Below, one piece after another: positions 11,840 to 24,749 of a stretch of 60,000 bases of DNA (position 1 is the stretch's first letter; each line of letters opens with the position of its first letter). The DNA is from Tubiluchus corallicola (lineage: Eukaryota > Priapulida > Priapulimorpha > Priapulimorphida > Tubiluchidae): NCBI GenBank assembly GCA_030141605.1, contig JAQGDQ010000397.1:64001-124000 (forward strand), read 5' to 3'. A program made the translations under genes and the position numbers. The notes below the pieces were generated by a model. It searched no databases. It saw only the letters and a program-made list of their open reading frames with translations, and had not been told where the DNA came from.

Positions 11840-12060
11840 AAAGAAAAGACTGACTAGACTCTCACACAATTTTTTCAATTTTTGTTATTGATTTTAAGCA
11901 TGAATGGACAGTAAACGGTTTCTCCCAGTTCTGCACATTTTTTTTGTATTGTAACTGTAGATATAAGTTAAGATGTGTATAAATACATTAAAATACAACT
12001 TGTAAATCAGAAGTAATAGATATACTACTCGTACTCGAACTAAAATAAGAACTGAAACAA
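11840..12060 (+). repeat. Family E repeat segment
   Basis: It is shared with 26855-27050 (same strand) and 32860-33085 (opposite strand). Landmarks are 'actagactctcacacaatt', 'catgaatggaca', 'gtttctcccagtt', 'gtaactgtagatataagtt' and 'atactactcgtact'. In all three places it follows the family A tail, so it may be the distal part of the same element. Confidence 0.75.
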
Positions 12061-13439
12061 GTACTGAAATAAAAATCTGACAACAGAAACATAATAACAA
12101 TGGCAACTGAAATATACTTTATAACACAAGCATAATTGTTAGATATAAGCAAGCGAATGTGTAATGGAGTCATAACATATCATAATAATGTAAAAAATTA
12201 CAGAGCGATTTTTGATGATCTGATGTAAAATATATAGACAGATAGTTAAAGCAGAAAAAATTACCTGTATTACTGCGTGAGGAGATTGACAATTGGAGTC
12301 CAGACTTTGAAAATGATCTACAGAAATTAGACAATAAACGATTAAATATTGAAGTTAATTGAACCTGCTATAACAGTAATTGCTCTTGCACACAGTTAGA
12401 CAATTTATTATAGTGGGCAAAAGGAATAAAAGTTGTTGCAAAATGCTGTATGCTTATATGTTTGTAAACTTTTAACTTTGATTCTTGAGCAAATTACAAG
12501 TTGCCAAAGTGCTAATTAACAGCAAACTATTTAAACTCGTTACGGTAAATACATGTTGATGATAATTTTTGATTTTTCTATTTTTCTTGAGCTTTAATAA
12601 ATGCTGATTTGCAACTAATAAGCATTCACTGACCACTTACTGGACCTAGTTCTCACTGAACTCAAAGATTTATTGTCAACAATGGTCAAATAGAAAACAA
12701 TTGTTGTTACCACTGCATACATAAGAAAGTGACTATCTTGTCAATCACAAATTGAATATGTTACGTGCAATTCGTAGAAAAATATTGATGGTTTTCAATT
12801 CTTGATCACGAATCAGTATTTGCAAATCGTATTTGCAAAATTTATTTTACACAAAGTTTCATCCTCGTAAGAAAGTGTAGCTTTTTTACTTAAATTGTGA
12901 CTGGGATTCCTGGATATTATTGATTTTTTGATAACGTGATAAAGAAACGACTCACTGTTTCAGTCAATTTAGTTTGCTCAATGCAAAATGCGATACTTTT
13001 ATGCAAAGTTACCAGCACAGTAAAAAACGTTGGGTGAAATTTTTGACACTCTGCTGTGATGGAGAAGATAATCCACCAATGTAATTTTCAAGGAAAGCTC
13101 ACTGCTATACACAAAGAGTTTAGAGGTGTTTATAATTGTGATTATAACTTATTGTCATGTCTTGTAAATAATTCTGGTGGATGCGACGCGGACACAAGAA
13201 ACTAGCAAAATTACGTAAGAAATTCAGCAATTATAGATGTTTGCCTAAATATTTGAGTAGCGAGAATTCCAATAAAGTTGCTTATTGATCACTTTAGCAA
13301 TTTTCAAATTGATTTGCTCATCCAGTGAGGTTTCATCTTCTACGTAGTTCTATGCGTGAGTAATGTTTATGTTATGCATGTCTCGTACTGGATTAGTTTT
13401 GTTTCGCAGAGTAATGTATGTAAGTTTTGCTATCTACTA
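12061..13439. other. Non-coding stretch, largely unique here
   Basis: No gene or repeat family was recognised, except that a short piece at 12738-12775 ('tgtcaatcac', 'attgaat') corresponds to 27653-27690, the left edge of the other direct duplicate. Confidence 0.4.
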
Positions 13440-14410
13440 TGAACATGCTTACGAGTTACTTGGCGAATTAATATTAACGAGAGAACACAGCCTAATTTGA
13501 AGGTGCCTTTATCTAAAGTACTGAACTAAGTTGGTGGTTGGTGTCCATCTCTGTGTTGCTGCTCAATCATGCTGATTACTATCGATATCTATCAAGGATG
13601 AGGACTTTTTTGAGTTTGCATGTAGGAACATTTTTTGTAAACTTGTTTTTGCATAGGTTCATTCTTAACAGAACATACATACTGATTCATTAAAAGTGTA
13701 TTCCCAAATTTCTGCTTAAATTTGTTCGCAATTTTGCACAAACCTAAGAGCGTAAACAGAATTTTTCAAGTTGTGCACTACTTGAAAAGCTACGACTGGT
13801 GTTGTCACCGAAGTGCAGAATAATAGAAATCTTAAGTGCAACGACCAAATTTTTGGAAAAAGATCAAAATTTGACTTCTAATAAAAGCAATTTACAAATC
13901 ATAGCCGTCATAGCAGGGCATAAGGCATACATATGTGTCTGCTCACTTATCCATCTACCTTTTAATCTAGCTATCTATCTATAAACTTAATTTATTTTAA
14001 GTGGAGTAGCATAATGTGTGCTTGCAAACCAAAACCGTCCATAAGTCGGCATAGTTAAAACAACGTTATGATGCTTCAAAGTAGAAAGGTCTCATGTTTT
14101 TAGCAAAAGCAAATGCTATATATACTGAACTTTTATATTCGAGCATCAAATTATCAGGAAAATGTCCAAAAGGTACTAAAAAGTTAATTATGTAACCCCG
14201 TGCCCAATTCTATGCATAGAAACTTGTACTGCCGTTGTAAAAAACTCCTATTTTTAACTCCCATTGTACCTCGTGGAAGTGACAATTTTGCTTCGGATTA
14301 TTTTTGTTGACAAAACCAGATATTCTTTAGGAAGGACTTTATACTAGAGTTAAACGTAACTTCAATTTGCTCTTGTAAAATTTATTACAACTACAATTTC
14401 GTGTGACAAC
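13440..14410 (+). repeat. Left copy of a direct ~950-bp duplication
   Basis: It aligns with 27700-28630 over nearly its whole length with few differences. An open frame of 61 codons at 13799-13984 reappears almost unchanged at 28026 and beyond. I recognise no domain in it, and it probably persists only because the two copies are young. Near the left edge this copy has about 660 bp (12775-13440) that the other lacks. Confidence 0.85.
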
Positions 14411-14849
14411 TACAACACCAACACCAACACGGACAGCTCAGTTGCATAGCAAAACAATTTTGTCCAAGGTTGAAACCGTACGCTGTATCAATGCTATTAG
14501 ATCCAATCCACCAATGAACAATATAATGCATAGATATTCAATGTATGAAAGTAGGTTTGCAAACTGTTCCTTTTGAACCTAAAGGACTGGCATAAATGAT
14601 AATAAAGGATTCCTATTATAGCAGCCTGCAACAGCTTTTGATGAAGCAAAATTATAGGTGGAGTGAAGTGAAATTACATCAGGACAATGGCTTCCAATCA
14701 ACTAGTTTCAGCTCTTACTGGTTGAGGCTAGTATAAAAGTGCGTCGCATCATCATGTAGGCCATTCCATTTATCTCGAAAGATATATGTATCTCCTTACA
14801 AGAGCCTCAACAGATGCCACTAGAATGTTTTTACTACACTTTATTTCCT

Positions 14850-15030
14850 AACAGTTTTCCAAAAATCAGAAGTTGTGCACCTGAAAACGCCCGCAAAAGG
14901 GTTGCCCTGGCACTCCCCTCGGAATTTGATGAATGCAAATATCACCCACTGTTGAACGGCATATCAAACCAACCAAGTCCGTTCCCAATCTCTAAAAACA
15001 AGAACAAGATGTATTAATTTTGCAAAAATG
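14850..15030 (-). repeat. Family B repeat, diverged
   Basis: Read on the minus strand it carries the GGAAC/GATTGATATGCC, 'ggtga' and 'ggcgttttcaggtgc' pattern of module B, best matched to 36400-36560 and to 52230-52400 on the same strand. The surviving frame (Pro/Asn/Lys-rich) looks incidental. Confidence 0.5.
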
Positions 15031-15039
15031 GGGTAAAAG

Positions 15040-16145
15040 AATTTTTAGTTCAATTAGAAAATTTTACAAGCAAGCATGACATTGCAGTAAACTTGTATAC
15101 AAATAATATTTTTTACAAGTTTCTGTCTACGAGATTCTATAAAATTTCTGATAAGGAACTTTAGCGTTGCAAAGCAGGTATTAATTATTAAAGCCTCTTT
15201 GTACAATAGACAAAAGTGTAATAGAACTTTCACAATAATAGAGGTTATTTGTCTACATTTTGTATTGTTGCAGTTTGTTATTTGTTTGGTTATTTTACTG
15301 ATACAACACGCAGCCCAATTTATTCACAGGAAAAATAACCAGCGCACATATTCGCAAAATAGACTAAAATTTACTACTCATGGAGAAAAGCAGAAACTGG
15401 GGTTTTCACATTTTCAAAAAAACATCATGAATTTTACACTCAAAATCGAAATTAGCAGAAATTAAATTTCACTCCAGGATCTCACAGTAAAGCACACAGT
15501 TCTGAAAAACACTAGAGCACACATCCACACATTCCATTATTCATATTTTGCAAAAAAAGTTTGCAAAAAATGGGGTAAAAAGGCTTTCCCGCCAGCTGAG
15601 CCCAACTAGAAAATAATTTAGTTTGTAATCACTTTGAATAGACTTGTGATTTGTACAGGCGTAATTTTGGAATTCAGCAAAGAATTTTGTGGCTCAAGTT
15701 GAAAATTTTACAAGCGAGCGTGACATTGCAATAAATTTGTTTACAATAATATATTTTTTACAAGTGTCTGCCTACGAAAGTGAATTTATCAAAAAATTCT
15801 GGAGAGCAAAGCAGGTATTAAATAATAAAGCCTCCTTGTACAATAGACAAAAATGCAATAGAACTTTGACAATAATTCAGATTACTTTTAACCACTTAAA
15901 CTCATCAGTAATAACGGTTAAGTACAATCACACAAAACAACCATTTTATAGGGATTTTGCAATGAAACCAATATTAAAAATTAAATTTATTGATAAAATG
16001 TAAAAAAAAAACAGTGACAATAAATGTCATTTAAAATAATTGCAATTGCACAATAAAGAAAAGTATAAACAAACGAACAGCACAAAAAATCTTGCATTGA
16101 TTTTACTGATACAACACGCAGCCCAATTTATTCACAGGAAACACA
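15040..16145. repeat. Diverged tandem duplication, two units of about 0.5-0.8 kb
   Basis: The block 'gaaaattttacaagc' to 'cctctttgtacaatagacaa' (about 15055-15215) recurs at 15700-15850. The block 'gatacaacacgcagcccaat' with 'ttattcacaggaaa' occurs at 15299-15333 and 16107-16141 with no visible change. 'cacattccattattc' is also doubled (15530 and 16141). Frames in both units are AT-rich and unlike known proteins. Confidence 0.75.
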
Positions 16146-16799
16146 TTCCATTATTCCTATTTGCAATTAGCAAGATTGCAAGACAAATCATTTTTAAAAA
16201 AGTCACACCTAGATACTACCATCCCTAATTAAAACATTTAGTGCTAGTTGTTTCACTTCGTTTGATGCGCTCACAAATTAAATATTTGCAGATCGAAAAA
16301 ATGATTGACAGATCTTCAAGTTTCGTGTTTGTTGTTAATATTCATGTTTGTTTATGTAATGCATCTGTTTCTCTGTTTCATTTCTTTTTCTTTTGGGAAG
16401 CATGGTACATCTTGAAAAACCTGCTGTTTTACGTTTCTCATTGATTTTGCTAAAAGTTACCGATTATTTTATCCGATAGACCCAGTTAAAAGAGCAGAAT
16501 AACAACAGAAAAATGTAAATTTTGGAACTGTTTGGAATTTAAAAACACAAATTAGGTAAAAAAACGGTGCGGGTGAAAAATTGGCTGTACTGGAGAACTG
16601 AAAAGGGAAGCTTCAGCAGAATTTCCCGAAAAATGATTTGATATAGCTAGTGTGTGCAATCAAAATTGCAAACAATGGTTTGGGAGACCTGCCTATTTAA
16701 CATTTCGTATGTCAAGACTCACAACCCTATGCAGCAGCGACGATTCTGTTGCACACCACGTCATGGATCCACCTAGCGAGTTTTTACCTAAGGACTCAC
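16146..16799. other. Non-coding stretch
   Basis: Only AT-rich chance frames are present, with no supported gene or repeat. Confidence 0.35.
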
Positions 16800-18620
16800 T
16801 TTTCAGAAATAAAAGACATTATAAAGAAATCTACAATTAGGTCTATATTAAAAAGCTAGTCCATAAAAGCTATTATGTCGGAAGACTTGATAAACCACGC
16901 AAAAACAATACAGCACAAACACTATAGTTTAGTGATGGAATGCTCGTTGTGTCTTTCCTGCCTCATATAGGAAACAACTTGACTCGGAACTTGGTTTAGC
17001 ACCTCACTTGCCAGTTGGCCATTCTATCCACTCAGTAATAAACATTAAGAAAAATTTTTATGGGATAACTTATTAACCGACTTGGTCTTTAGTGTAATAT
17101 AATTACCCCATGGTCAGCTAAGGGTTAAACCTGGCAGTACAGGTGCGCAGGAAAACTGGCACAGTTATCATCATCATCATAGCTGGAGTTTATCATTATT
17201 TGCCCTCAAAGAGCTGAAACAGGTCACATCTTGGTTCTTGAGGCACCTGACATAGGCCAGTATAAAAAAGCTGGTTTTACACCTAAATAAAATGCCAGGT
17301 GCTGCCATCTTGCAGGTAAAAGCTGATAAATAAGTTTGATGGATTGTGATCATTTAAATTAGTTTGCTCGCTCACTTAGTAATGTGTCAAACTAAAAATG
17401 TCTAAAACTGATGCCTGCACACATGGCATCAAGCCCCAGTTTAACAATTATTCAGCACGTAGTGGCATCAGTCTACCAGAAAATTATTGTGCTAATACCT
17501 CGCTAGTTTCTTTCATGCTGTTTTTTGTGATTCAGATTTAAAAAATGCAAAATTGGAAAAGAAAAAGCCATATGTTTTAGTTGTTCAGCCTACAGCTCCT
17601 GCGATGGCACCATTCTCGACGATTTAGACGTCAAATGAATAGGTACGCCCTGTGGATGTATTTTCCAATTGAGACAGTCCAAAGTCGTGCTATATTACAG
17701 ATTATCTGATAAATAAATTGCAGGTTTTGACATCAGCTGACTTTTGTTTGAGCCTTTAGATGACAGCTTAACATTGAAAATTCCAGCTGAATCAAAATAG
17801 AAGAGTAACTGTGCCATCCAACGTACTGCATATGCATTAGAGAATTACCATTTCATATGAACCCATGTTTAATCATATGATTGAACACAAAAAAACTTTC
17901 ACTAAATTTTGTGCAGTTACAATTTTGTTCATGTCGTGCGATTTTTGTACTTTATAAAATTAATTTGTTTCAGGATTATCGCACCATCTTGTTTATATTG
18001 GTTTTTTAGTGCATCCAGAGTAAGATTTCGTTTCATATATTTTTAACTAAGTTTAACTCAGGTATAAAGCCACACTGTAACAACTGCCTGGCAGTTTGCA
18101 TTCAACAATTTTTTTAACATAGTATTAACATTTTTCTTTAATTTTTGTGATGCACAAAAGTCACTAATGTAAAAATTTGTTGAGTTATTAATCATAAAAA
18201 ATTTACTGTGCACCATTTCTGATTCACTTGGATAACTTGTTGTCTTGTAATGAATTTTCTACAGTAACATATTGTAGCTGTTGCTTTATTTGCGATTTTG
18301 TATACTAGATGGCTGACTGACATTACACAAAGCTATTCAGCAAATTAGAGCATCCGCCATTACTAGACATGCATGCTGCACTCCTGCGCTGTCAATCACT
18401 CTTACCCATGAGCTCTCATGTGCGACGTTGCTTCCATGCACGCATCGCTACACTCACTGCTCCAGCACGTATGCGAGTGCACCATGTCTCTGATGCGCTC
18501 TACACAGACCCACATGTTTTGGTAAAGTATATTCTCCATCCATGTACACTAACCAAAAATGAATGGGGAGAAATATCCGTTTTCATACTAATGTTCGCTG
18601 TTTTGGTACAAAGGTATTAC
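16800..18620 (+). repeat. Family A repeat, arm of a long inverted pair
   Basis: The whole stretch aligns with the reverse complement of 30605-32345. Landmarks in order are 'attaggtctatattaaaaag', 'cctcatataggaaac', 'ggccattctatccactcag', 'ataattaccc', 'cagtttaacaattattcagc', 'gtcgtgcgatttttgtact', 'tcgcaccatctt' and the full core (18280-18560). A fragment of the 17100-17330 part lies reversed at 35705-35930. The copies differ by small indels and substitutions, so they are not recent. Confidence 0.85.
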
Positions 18621-18739
18621 TGAAAACCCCAATGATGTGAATAAAATTTTGCAGACATTTTCATAGAAACCTGAGCTGGAAGAACTGCGTTATTCTCTGT
18701 TTCCATGTTTCTATGTACTGTGAAAAAATAAACTATTAG

Positions 18740-19980
18740 ATGAAATTGTCAAAGCAGCCACCCATCATTTTAGCTGCAAGTATCGGTAGTGCATTACTTC
18801 CTCCCTTGCTACTTATTAAGTAAACCTCTCAACTTTTCCATTATTGTCAATTAGCGACAGAAGATCAAAAGCAGATTCGTTTGAGAGTTGGAAATAAGGC
18901 TTTGTTATCAAAGCGCAGGTGTGTTCTATTATTTTTGTTGGAAGTAACGCTTGTCATAACATATCCCCCTGGGAAACTTGTTTTGTTAAGATTGAAAGGA
19001 ATGTCTTTTTAGATTTGAAAGCTTTTCAAACTGTTTGTATAGCAAATATTGGGCTAAAAGCTTTTCTTGTGATAATAAAGGGTGAGACTGCTTAACAATA
19101 ATTGCTGTTTGGATAAGATGGAGAAAGTTTTAAGTGCTCAGCCACCTGAACAAAAGGCTCTTTACATGTGGAATTCTAAGATTTAAGTTCTGTTGTTGAC
19201 TTTGAGCTGGGATAATTGCTGAGAGTGGTTCTGAAGCAAAGAAATATATTTTCCCCCATTTTTACATCTTGTGTAAATTAACAACACCCGAGCACCTGGG
19301 AATGACGCCAGGGAAAGAGTTAAGTAAGAAAAATTGAATGAAGCGAATGCCCTATAACTGAGAATGATTTTGGGACACTTCGATTTTTAGTGAAAAATTA
19401 ACATTTTGCCAAATCTGCTGATACCGTTAAGCAGATATTATTGAAAATGCTAGGGGAGAAATTGTTGAAAAATTTTTCAACGTCATTTCAAATCCTATTG
19501 TTTTAAAAGGATTAATAGTTTCCTGTAAACTAGCAGTGAACAAAAATATTTTTTCATGTTATTACATTCTTAAGCAAATCAACCACTCAAGAACTGCTAC
19601 CCCTGTGACAAGAAAGAGCTTTCAAATATGAAGCCTACAGATATTGTTTTGTTTTGTTTGTGTTGGGATGTGAGAAATTTCTGAAATTTACTTAAAAATA
19701 TCTTGTGTCAATAAATCAGCCTAGGAGCCTAGAAAAAGATGCCACTGAAAGATTAGAGAAAATAAAGCAGATAGATTCCAAAGAATACATTCCTCACCTG
19801 GGAAAGATTTAAGAAAATAAAGCAGAGTGATTACATCCTTAAACTTCAAAGCCTTCATTCCACACCTGAAAAGACAATAGAAATAATAACAGAGTATTAA
19901 CACACTTGAATTTCAAAGCTTGAATTCCTAGACAGTAAGCAGTAAGCCTGACATGCAAAAACTATCTAATATATTTCTAA
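18740..19980 (+). repeat. Family A repeat, downstream half with ~75-bp subrepeats
   Basis: It matches 57690-58560 (same strand) and 39200-40330 (reversed). Landmarks are 'aagattgaaaggaatgtc', 'gcttttcttgtgataataaa', 'gaaaaattaacattttgcc', 'ctgctgatac', 'aaaggattaatagtttcctg' and 'actcaagaactgctacccct'. At 19735-19930 the end holds about three units of ~75 bp, each with 'cctgggaaaga-ttaag', 'ataaagcaga' and 'ttcattcc'. The same units occur reversed at 39240-39380 and 45950-46100. Confidence 0.8.
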
Positions 19981-20329
19981 GAATCTACGTGAGTAAAGGA
20001 GGATGGAGAAGGCCAAAATTCGATTTTTAGCAAGTTATTTTTTCGCAAAGCTTGGCGTGTATGAAAACACCCCTGAAGTACTTCGTCAAGGTCTCTGAGG
20101 TAAAGTTTAGCAAACATATTTCGATATTCCATTTCGAGATTTTCTCGTCTGTAAAACCGTGTAACGCTGATTATGATCTTTGCTTGTATATTTCTCAGTC
20201 TATTACCGTCGCCAAAATAAATAAATAAAAGGTAGATACATTATTAAGAACATTCGTGCATTATTGATTATAAATCTATCATTGAACAAACATTTTGTGA
20301 GTCTTTTTTATAGCCTATATCATACCAAT

Positions 20330-22090
20330 ATGATACATTTACGCATATTTGCTTGTTTATCTTTTTGTTAATTTTTTTTAGCAAAAAGAATCAGACGAAT
20401 AAGTTTAGAATTGTTTGGCTTTGGCAGAAATCTGCATCCCATATGTTCTAGTTTTACTATAGAAATCAATTGCATGTAACATCATGTGCCATTTTTTCCT
20501 GTGCCATTTTTATCATACAAAGCACCTGATATTGTGGTTGTCATTGTCGTTGTTATTGCTGTCGCTGTTGCTGTTGTTATTGTAAAACAAAAACATAGTC
20601 AGTTTAACATGACTGTGTAGTAGACATAAACCTGTGACAGAAGTTTCTTACACAAGTGCAAGCATTTCTTTGTTACGTGGTGGTTATTGATAGTAATAAA
20701 TAAATAATGAGAGTTTTGTTTCATACGTCAATCATTAACTCCTTCAGGACCGAATGTGTTTGCTTCATTTTGCTGGGTGCAGGAAAAGCTGCTCTTACTA
20801 ACCAGCGATTATGTTATTATATTTTAGAATTTTCGTAGGTTTCTAGTCCTCCTTTTTCTGCTCCTCCTACGATGGATCTTCATGCAAATATTATATATGA
20901 AATGCATTTGCTTACACTAGACAAATCGAAAATCGTTTTTTCATTAAAAAATTAAAAAAAGCTTTCAGTAACTGCAATGTTTGCACTGTAACACAGTACA
21001 GCCTCGCTTGTGTGAAAATGGCTAATACAAAAAAGTTCAACTCTCCAGACACTGTGGCCTCAAGTCAAATTGTTTTTAAGGAGGAATTCCTGGAAAAGGT
21101 GAAACGACCATAGTTCGTCCTTGGTTCAAGGGTTGATTTTTCATGGAACAGCAGTGCAGCACTGCACGGCTTGGGCGTTACTTCTAAGACTGCGTATTAA
21201 TGCATGTTTTAAATGCATAATACTAAATCAACCTACAATCACCTTTTCTTAACTCATTCGAGTACTTCAATCACTATACTTTGCTAATTATTATTTTTTG
21301 CAAAATTTCTGCAGTTACTATTTTCTTCTTCCTGTTTATTTTTTGTACTGTTTAAAATAAATTTCAACAGTTTCAGATCTGTCGCACCAAATCAAAGCTG
21401 TTCTATCGTTTTTTTTACATTTGTTTGGGCACAGAAAGGGTTTGTTTCATTTACTCTTAATTCAGTCTGACCCAGGAGTAGATCAGCACTGTTCCGACTC
21501 TGTACCAGTTTGCATTCTACAATTTTCTTAATGTAAGGCTAAAATTTTTGCCTGATTTTGCATTGTGGACAAATTCTTTAAAGTATTAATATGTTGTGTC
21601 ATAATTTGTTGTATTAATTTGTTAGGTCATTAAGCGTATAAAAATTTATTGTGTACAAATTCAAATTGGCTAACTTTTTGTCTTGAAAGGACATTTCTTG
21701 GTAACATATTCCTAAACAGTGCACTAGTTGCGGTTTTGTACACTAGATTGCTGACTGATGTTACCAGATGCTATTCAGTTAATTGGAGCATCCACCATTA
21801 CTAGACATGCATGCTGCACTCAAGTGCTGTCAATCACTCTTACCCATGAGCTCTCATGTGCGACGTTTCGTCCATGCACGCATCGATACACTCACAGCTC
21901 CAGCATGTATACGAGTGTACCTCATCTCTGCCATGCTCTTCACAGACCCACATGTTTAGATAATCTATTTTCACCATCCAGTGTATGTACACTAGGCAAA
22001 ATGTATATAGAGAAATAACAGCAAAGGCATCGTAATTACATTCACACTATATTTTTAATAATGACACTGTAAATTTAGTTCTGGGCCCTG
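20330..22090 (+). repeat. Family A repeat, third plus-strand copy
   Basis: It opens with the 9420-type block, then the GTT-rich run (20540-20590), the 'gtgcaggaaaagctgctct' block, a segment shared with 40560-40690 (20-bp landmarks around 'aaatttctgcagttacta') and with the reverse of 41150-41570, then the core at 21725-22010. It ends near 'aaatgtatatagagaaataac'. Confidence 0.75.
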
Positions 22091-22575
<485 letters not shown>

Positions 22576-23117
22576 AAATAGTTTTCTCAAATAAGAAAAA
22601 TCAGTTCAGAATTTTGAAAAAAGATGAAAATTTTTATCTTAGTAACGCCGAAAAGTGTGATTTACTACTTTATAAAAGTTTTTAGCAGTGGTTACCTATG
22701 CAGCGTTTGTTGAAGAGTAGAAAGCTCATGTCGATTATTTGCAAGCTCACTTGATTTTCCAACAGCCATCACAGATGATATAATTCAGCATTAACTGAAT
22801 ATGCCTTAACTGGTAAAAGCAATTAAGCTAACCCTGGTGGGAAAAATTTTGACAATGACGGTATATCCGATCGTGCTTATACAAATCAGGTTGAGGTAAT
22901 GTGGGCGGAGAGCCAGGTTTTATGCACTCAAATTTTATCACAAAACTTAAAATGAATTATACAGCATGCTGTAGACAATCAGTAGAACCAGCATTGTTCA
23001 ACTATGACGCGTTACATTGTTCTGTTTCTTTATGGTCTGCATTAGGAAAAAAGTTTGAGAAAAGATAGGTAGTTTACTATAGGACTATAGGACTATAGCT
23101 ATAATTTACAAATCATA

Positions 23118-23120
<3 letters not shown>
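22576..23120. other. Non-coding stretch between two microsatellites
   Basis: No gene was recognised. A small ACTATAGG triplication lies at about 23078-23098. Confidence 0.35.

Positions 23121-23192
<72 letters not shown>
23121..23192. repeat. GT microsatellite, 36 units
   Basis: It is an uninterrupted GT dinucleotide run. Confidence 0.97.
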
Positions 23193-23194
<2 letters not shown>

Positions 23195-23389
23195 CAGTAC
23201 TGGCCGACGTTTCTTGACTCGTCCTGGTATCGTTGACCAAATCAGATATTTTTGGATGAAGCAGATTCTTCTCCTTGAAAGCTGTTCTTAGATTTTTGCC
23301 TGCTTAAAGAAACTTTTTACTGTCAAATAGAAAAAGAGAAGTCAATAGCATTATCCTGCAGAAATAGCAAAATTAGCAATTTAAAGTGC

Positions 23390-23973
23390 AACCGTGAAAG
23401 CGATTTAACTTGACACCCAGAGCGCATTTGAAATCTAGATGAATCTGGTCTGCAAGGTCTTATTGAATCTACTGGGGTGATTGCATCCACACTGTTTAAT
23501 ATGACTGAACGCGTGAAACTACAACTCTTCTCAGTGCAGCTGGGATAATTGCTCCACATCTCATCATTTTCAAGGACAAAGACATGATTTACAGTAACAA
23601 GCTGCAATTGGAGACCTTGTCAGAATGTATGAATCCGGTTGAAATAAAGATCAGCTTGTTACTGAAAAAGGTTGCAATTTTATTCGATATCTGCATTTTT
23701 AAGGTGCATTAGGTGAAACAACTTGAGGTTACTGGATGGACACATGACACACTCACTAAACCTCGAATTTATCAGGGTCATGCGAGAGAACAACATCATA
23801 CTATCATGTACAGCCCTTCTGGTCATTATGCTTCAAAATCTGCTGATGTGTCCTGTTGTTCACATGCATCAGGTCTTCAAGACGTAAGTTTCACAGGCTT
23901 CATCAAAAAGTGGAAAATCATCGCAAAAAATGCGCTAGAATACGATCAGAAAAAAGTCCATCACAAAATCTAA
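23390..23973 (+). pseudogene. Degenerate pogo/Tigger-type (DDE_1) transposase
   Basis: Three open stretches in different frames follow one another. The first gives ERI-stop-NLDESG (NLDESG at 23432-23449), matching the family's strongly conserved I-W-N-x-D-E-[ST]-G motif with TGA in place of the Trp codon; its Asp is one of the catalytic acids. After a stop at 23546 a second frame continues with IAPHLIIFKDKDMIYSN, like the family's Pro-Pro-x-(hydrophobic)-I-F block. The third (23713-23973) ends SGLQDVSFTGFIKKWK, which resembles the L-Q-P-L-D-V motif and the following region. Stops and frame shifts show that it is dead. No terminal repeats were identified. The homology is judged by motif only. 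Confidence 0.55.
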
Positions 23974-24745
23974 CAAACTCATTGCAACAGCAACATTGGT
24001 TTTAAAGCAAAAGCTAAAGAGTTGTATATTGAAATAGTCATATATATTGTTTTGATAGTTTTGAGGAACGGATTTTGTTTGAAACTTTTAAAATATGACT
24101 ATGTTGTTTTGATGCCAAAGTTTTGTTTTCATGTTTGAAGTTTGTCAAGATTTGGTGAAAATAAAGTGTAACGGACACAAGAAAGTGTCACAGTATGTGA
24201 AGAGTTATAAGACATAGAATTTATAATAGAAAGTCTAACACTTTTGTTATTTCAAAAACATATCATTACTCCATATTAGGGAATAACATTACACACATCA
24301 TTTGGGGAATTATTTTTGCAGTCATTTTCTTAGGGAAAAGCTTGTTATTCTTTAATGGGGGATTAACACCAAAATTAAGTTGAGGTTGAATAACTCTCGA
24401 TTATATTGCGAATACAAATGCGAATCTCGTTCTTCATGCAAATTTAATACACCTACAACAATATACTTTAATGGAACTGTACCATTTGATGGTAGTAAAA
24501 TATCATCAGCAGAGCTGCGCTAGTTCAATTTTTTCACTTTTGAGAGGGGTACGTGCAGTTCATTGGCGTTTCTCGTGAGATATGAGATACAAAACTGTTA
24601 CTTGGCTAAAAAAAATTCGCCAAATTTTTCACAGTTTAGGCAACCCTACAATATGTATAACTTGATTTTCATGATATTCCCCCTTTAAGTATTTTTGCAA
24701 GATCATTAACTGCAAGAGGTGTTTTACCATATTCTCCCTATCCGG
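23974..24745. other. Non-coding stretch
   Basis: No gene or repeat was recognised. It may include the 3' part of the dead transposon. Confidence 0.35.
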
Positions 24746-24749
24746 GCAA

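Noticed and set aside
13799-13984. 61-codon frame conserved in two places
   Set aside because: Its conservation is explained by the young direct duplication of the whole segment, and the flanks are equally conserved.
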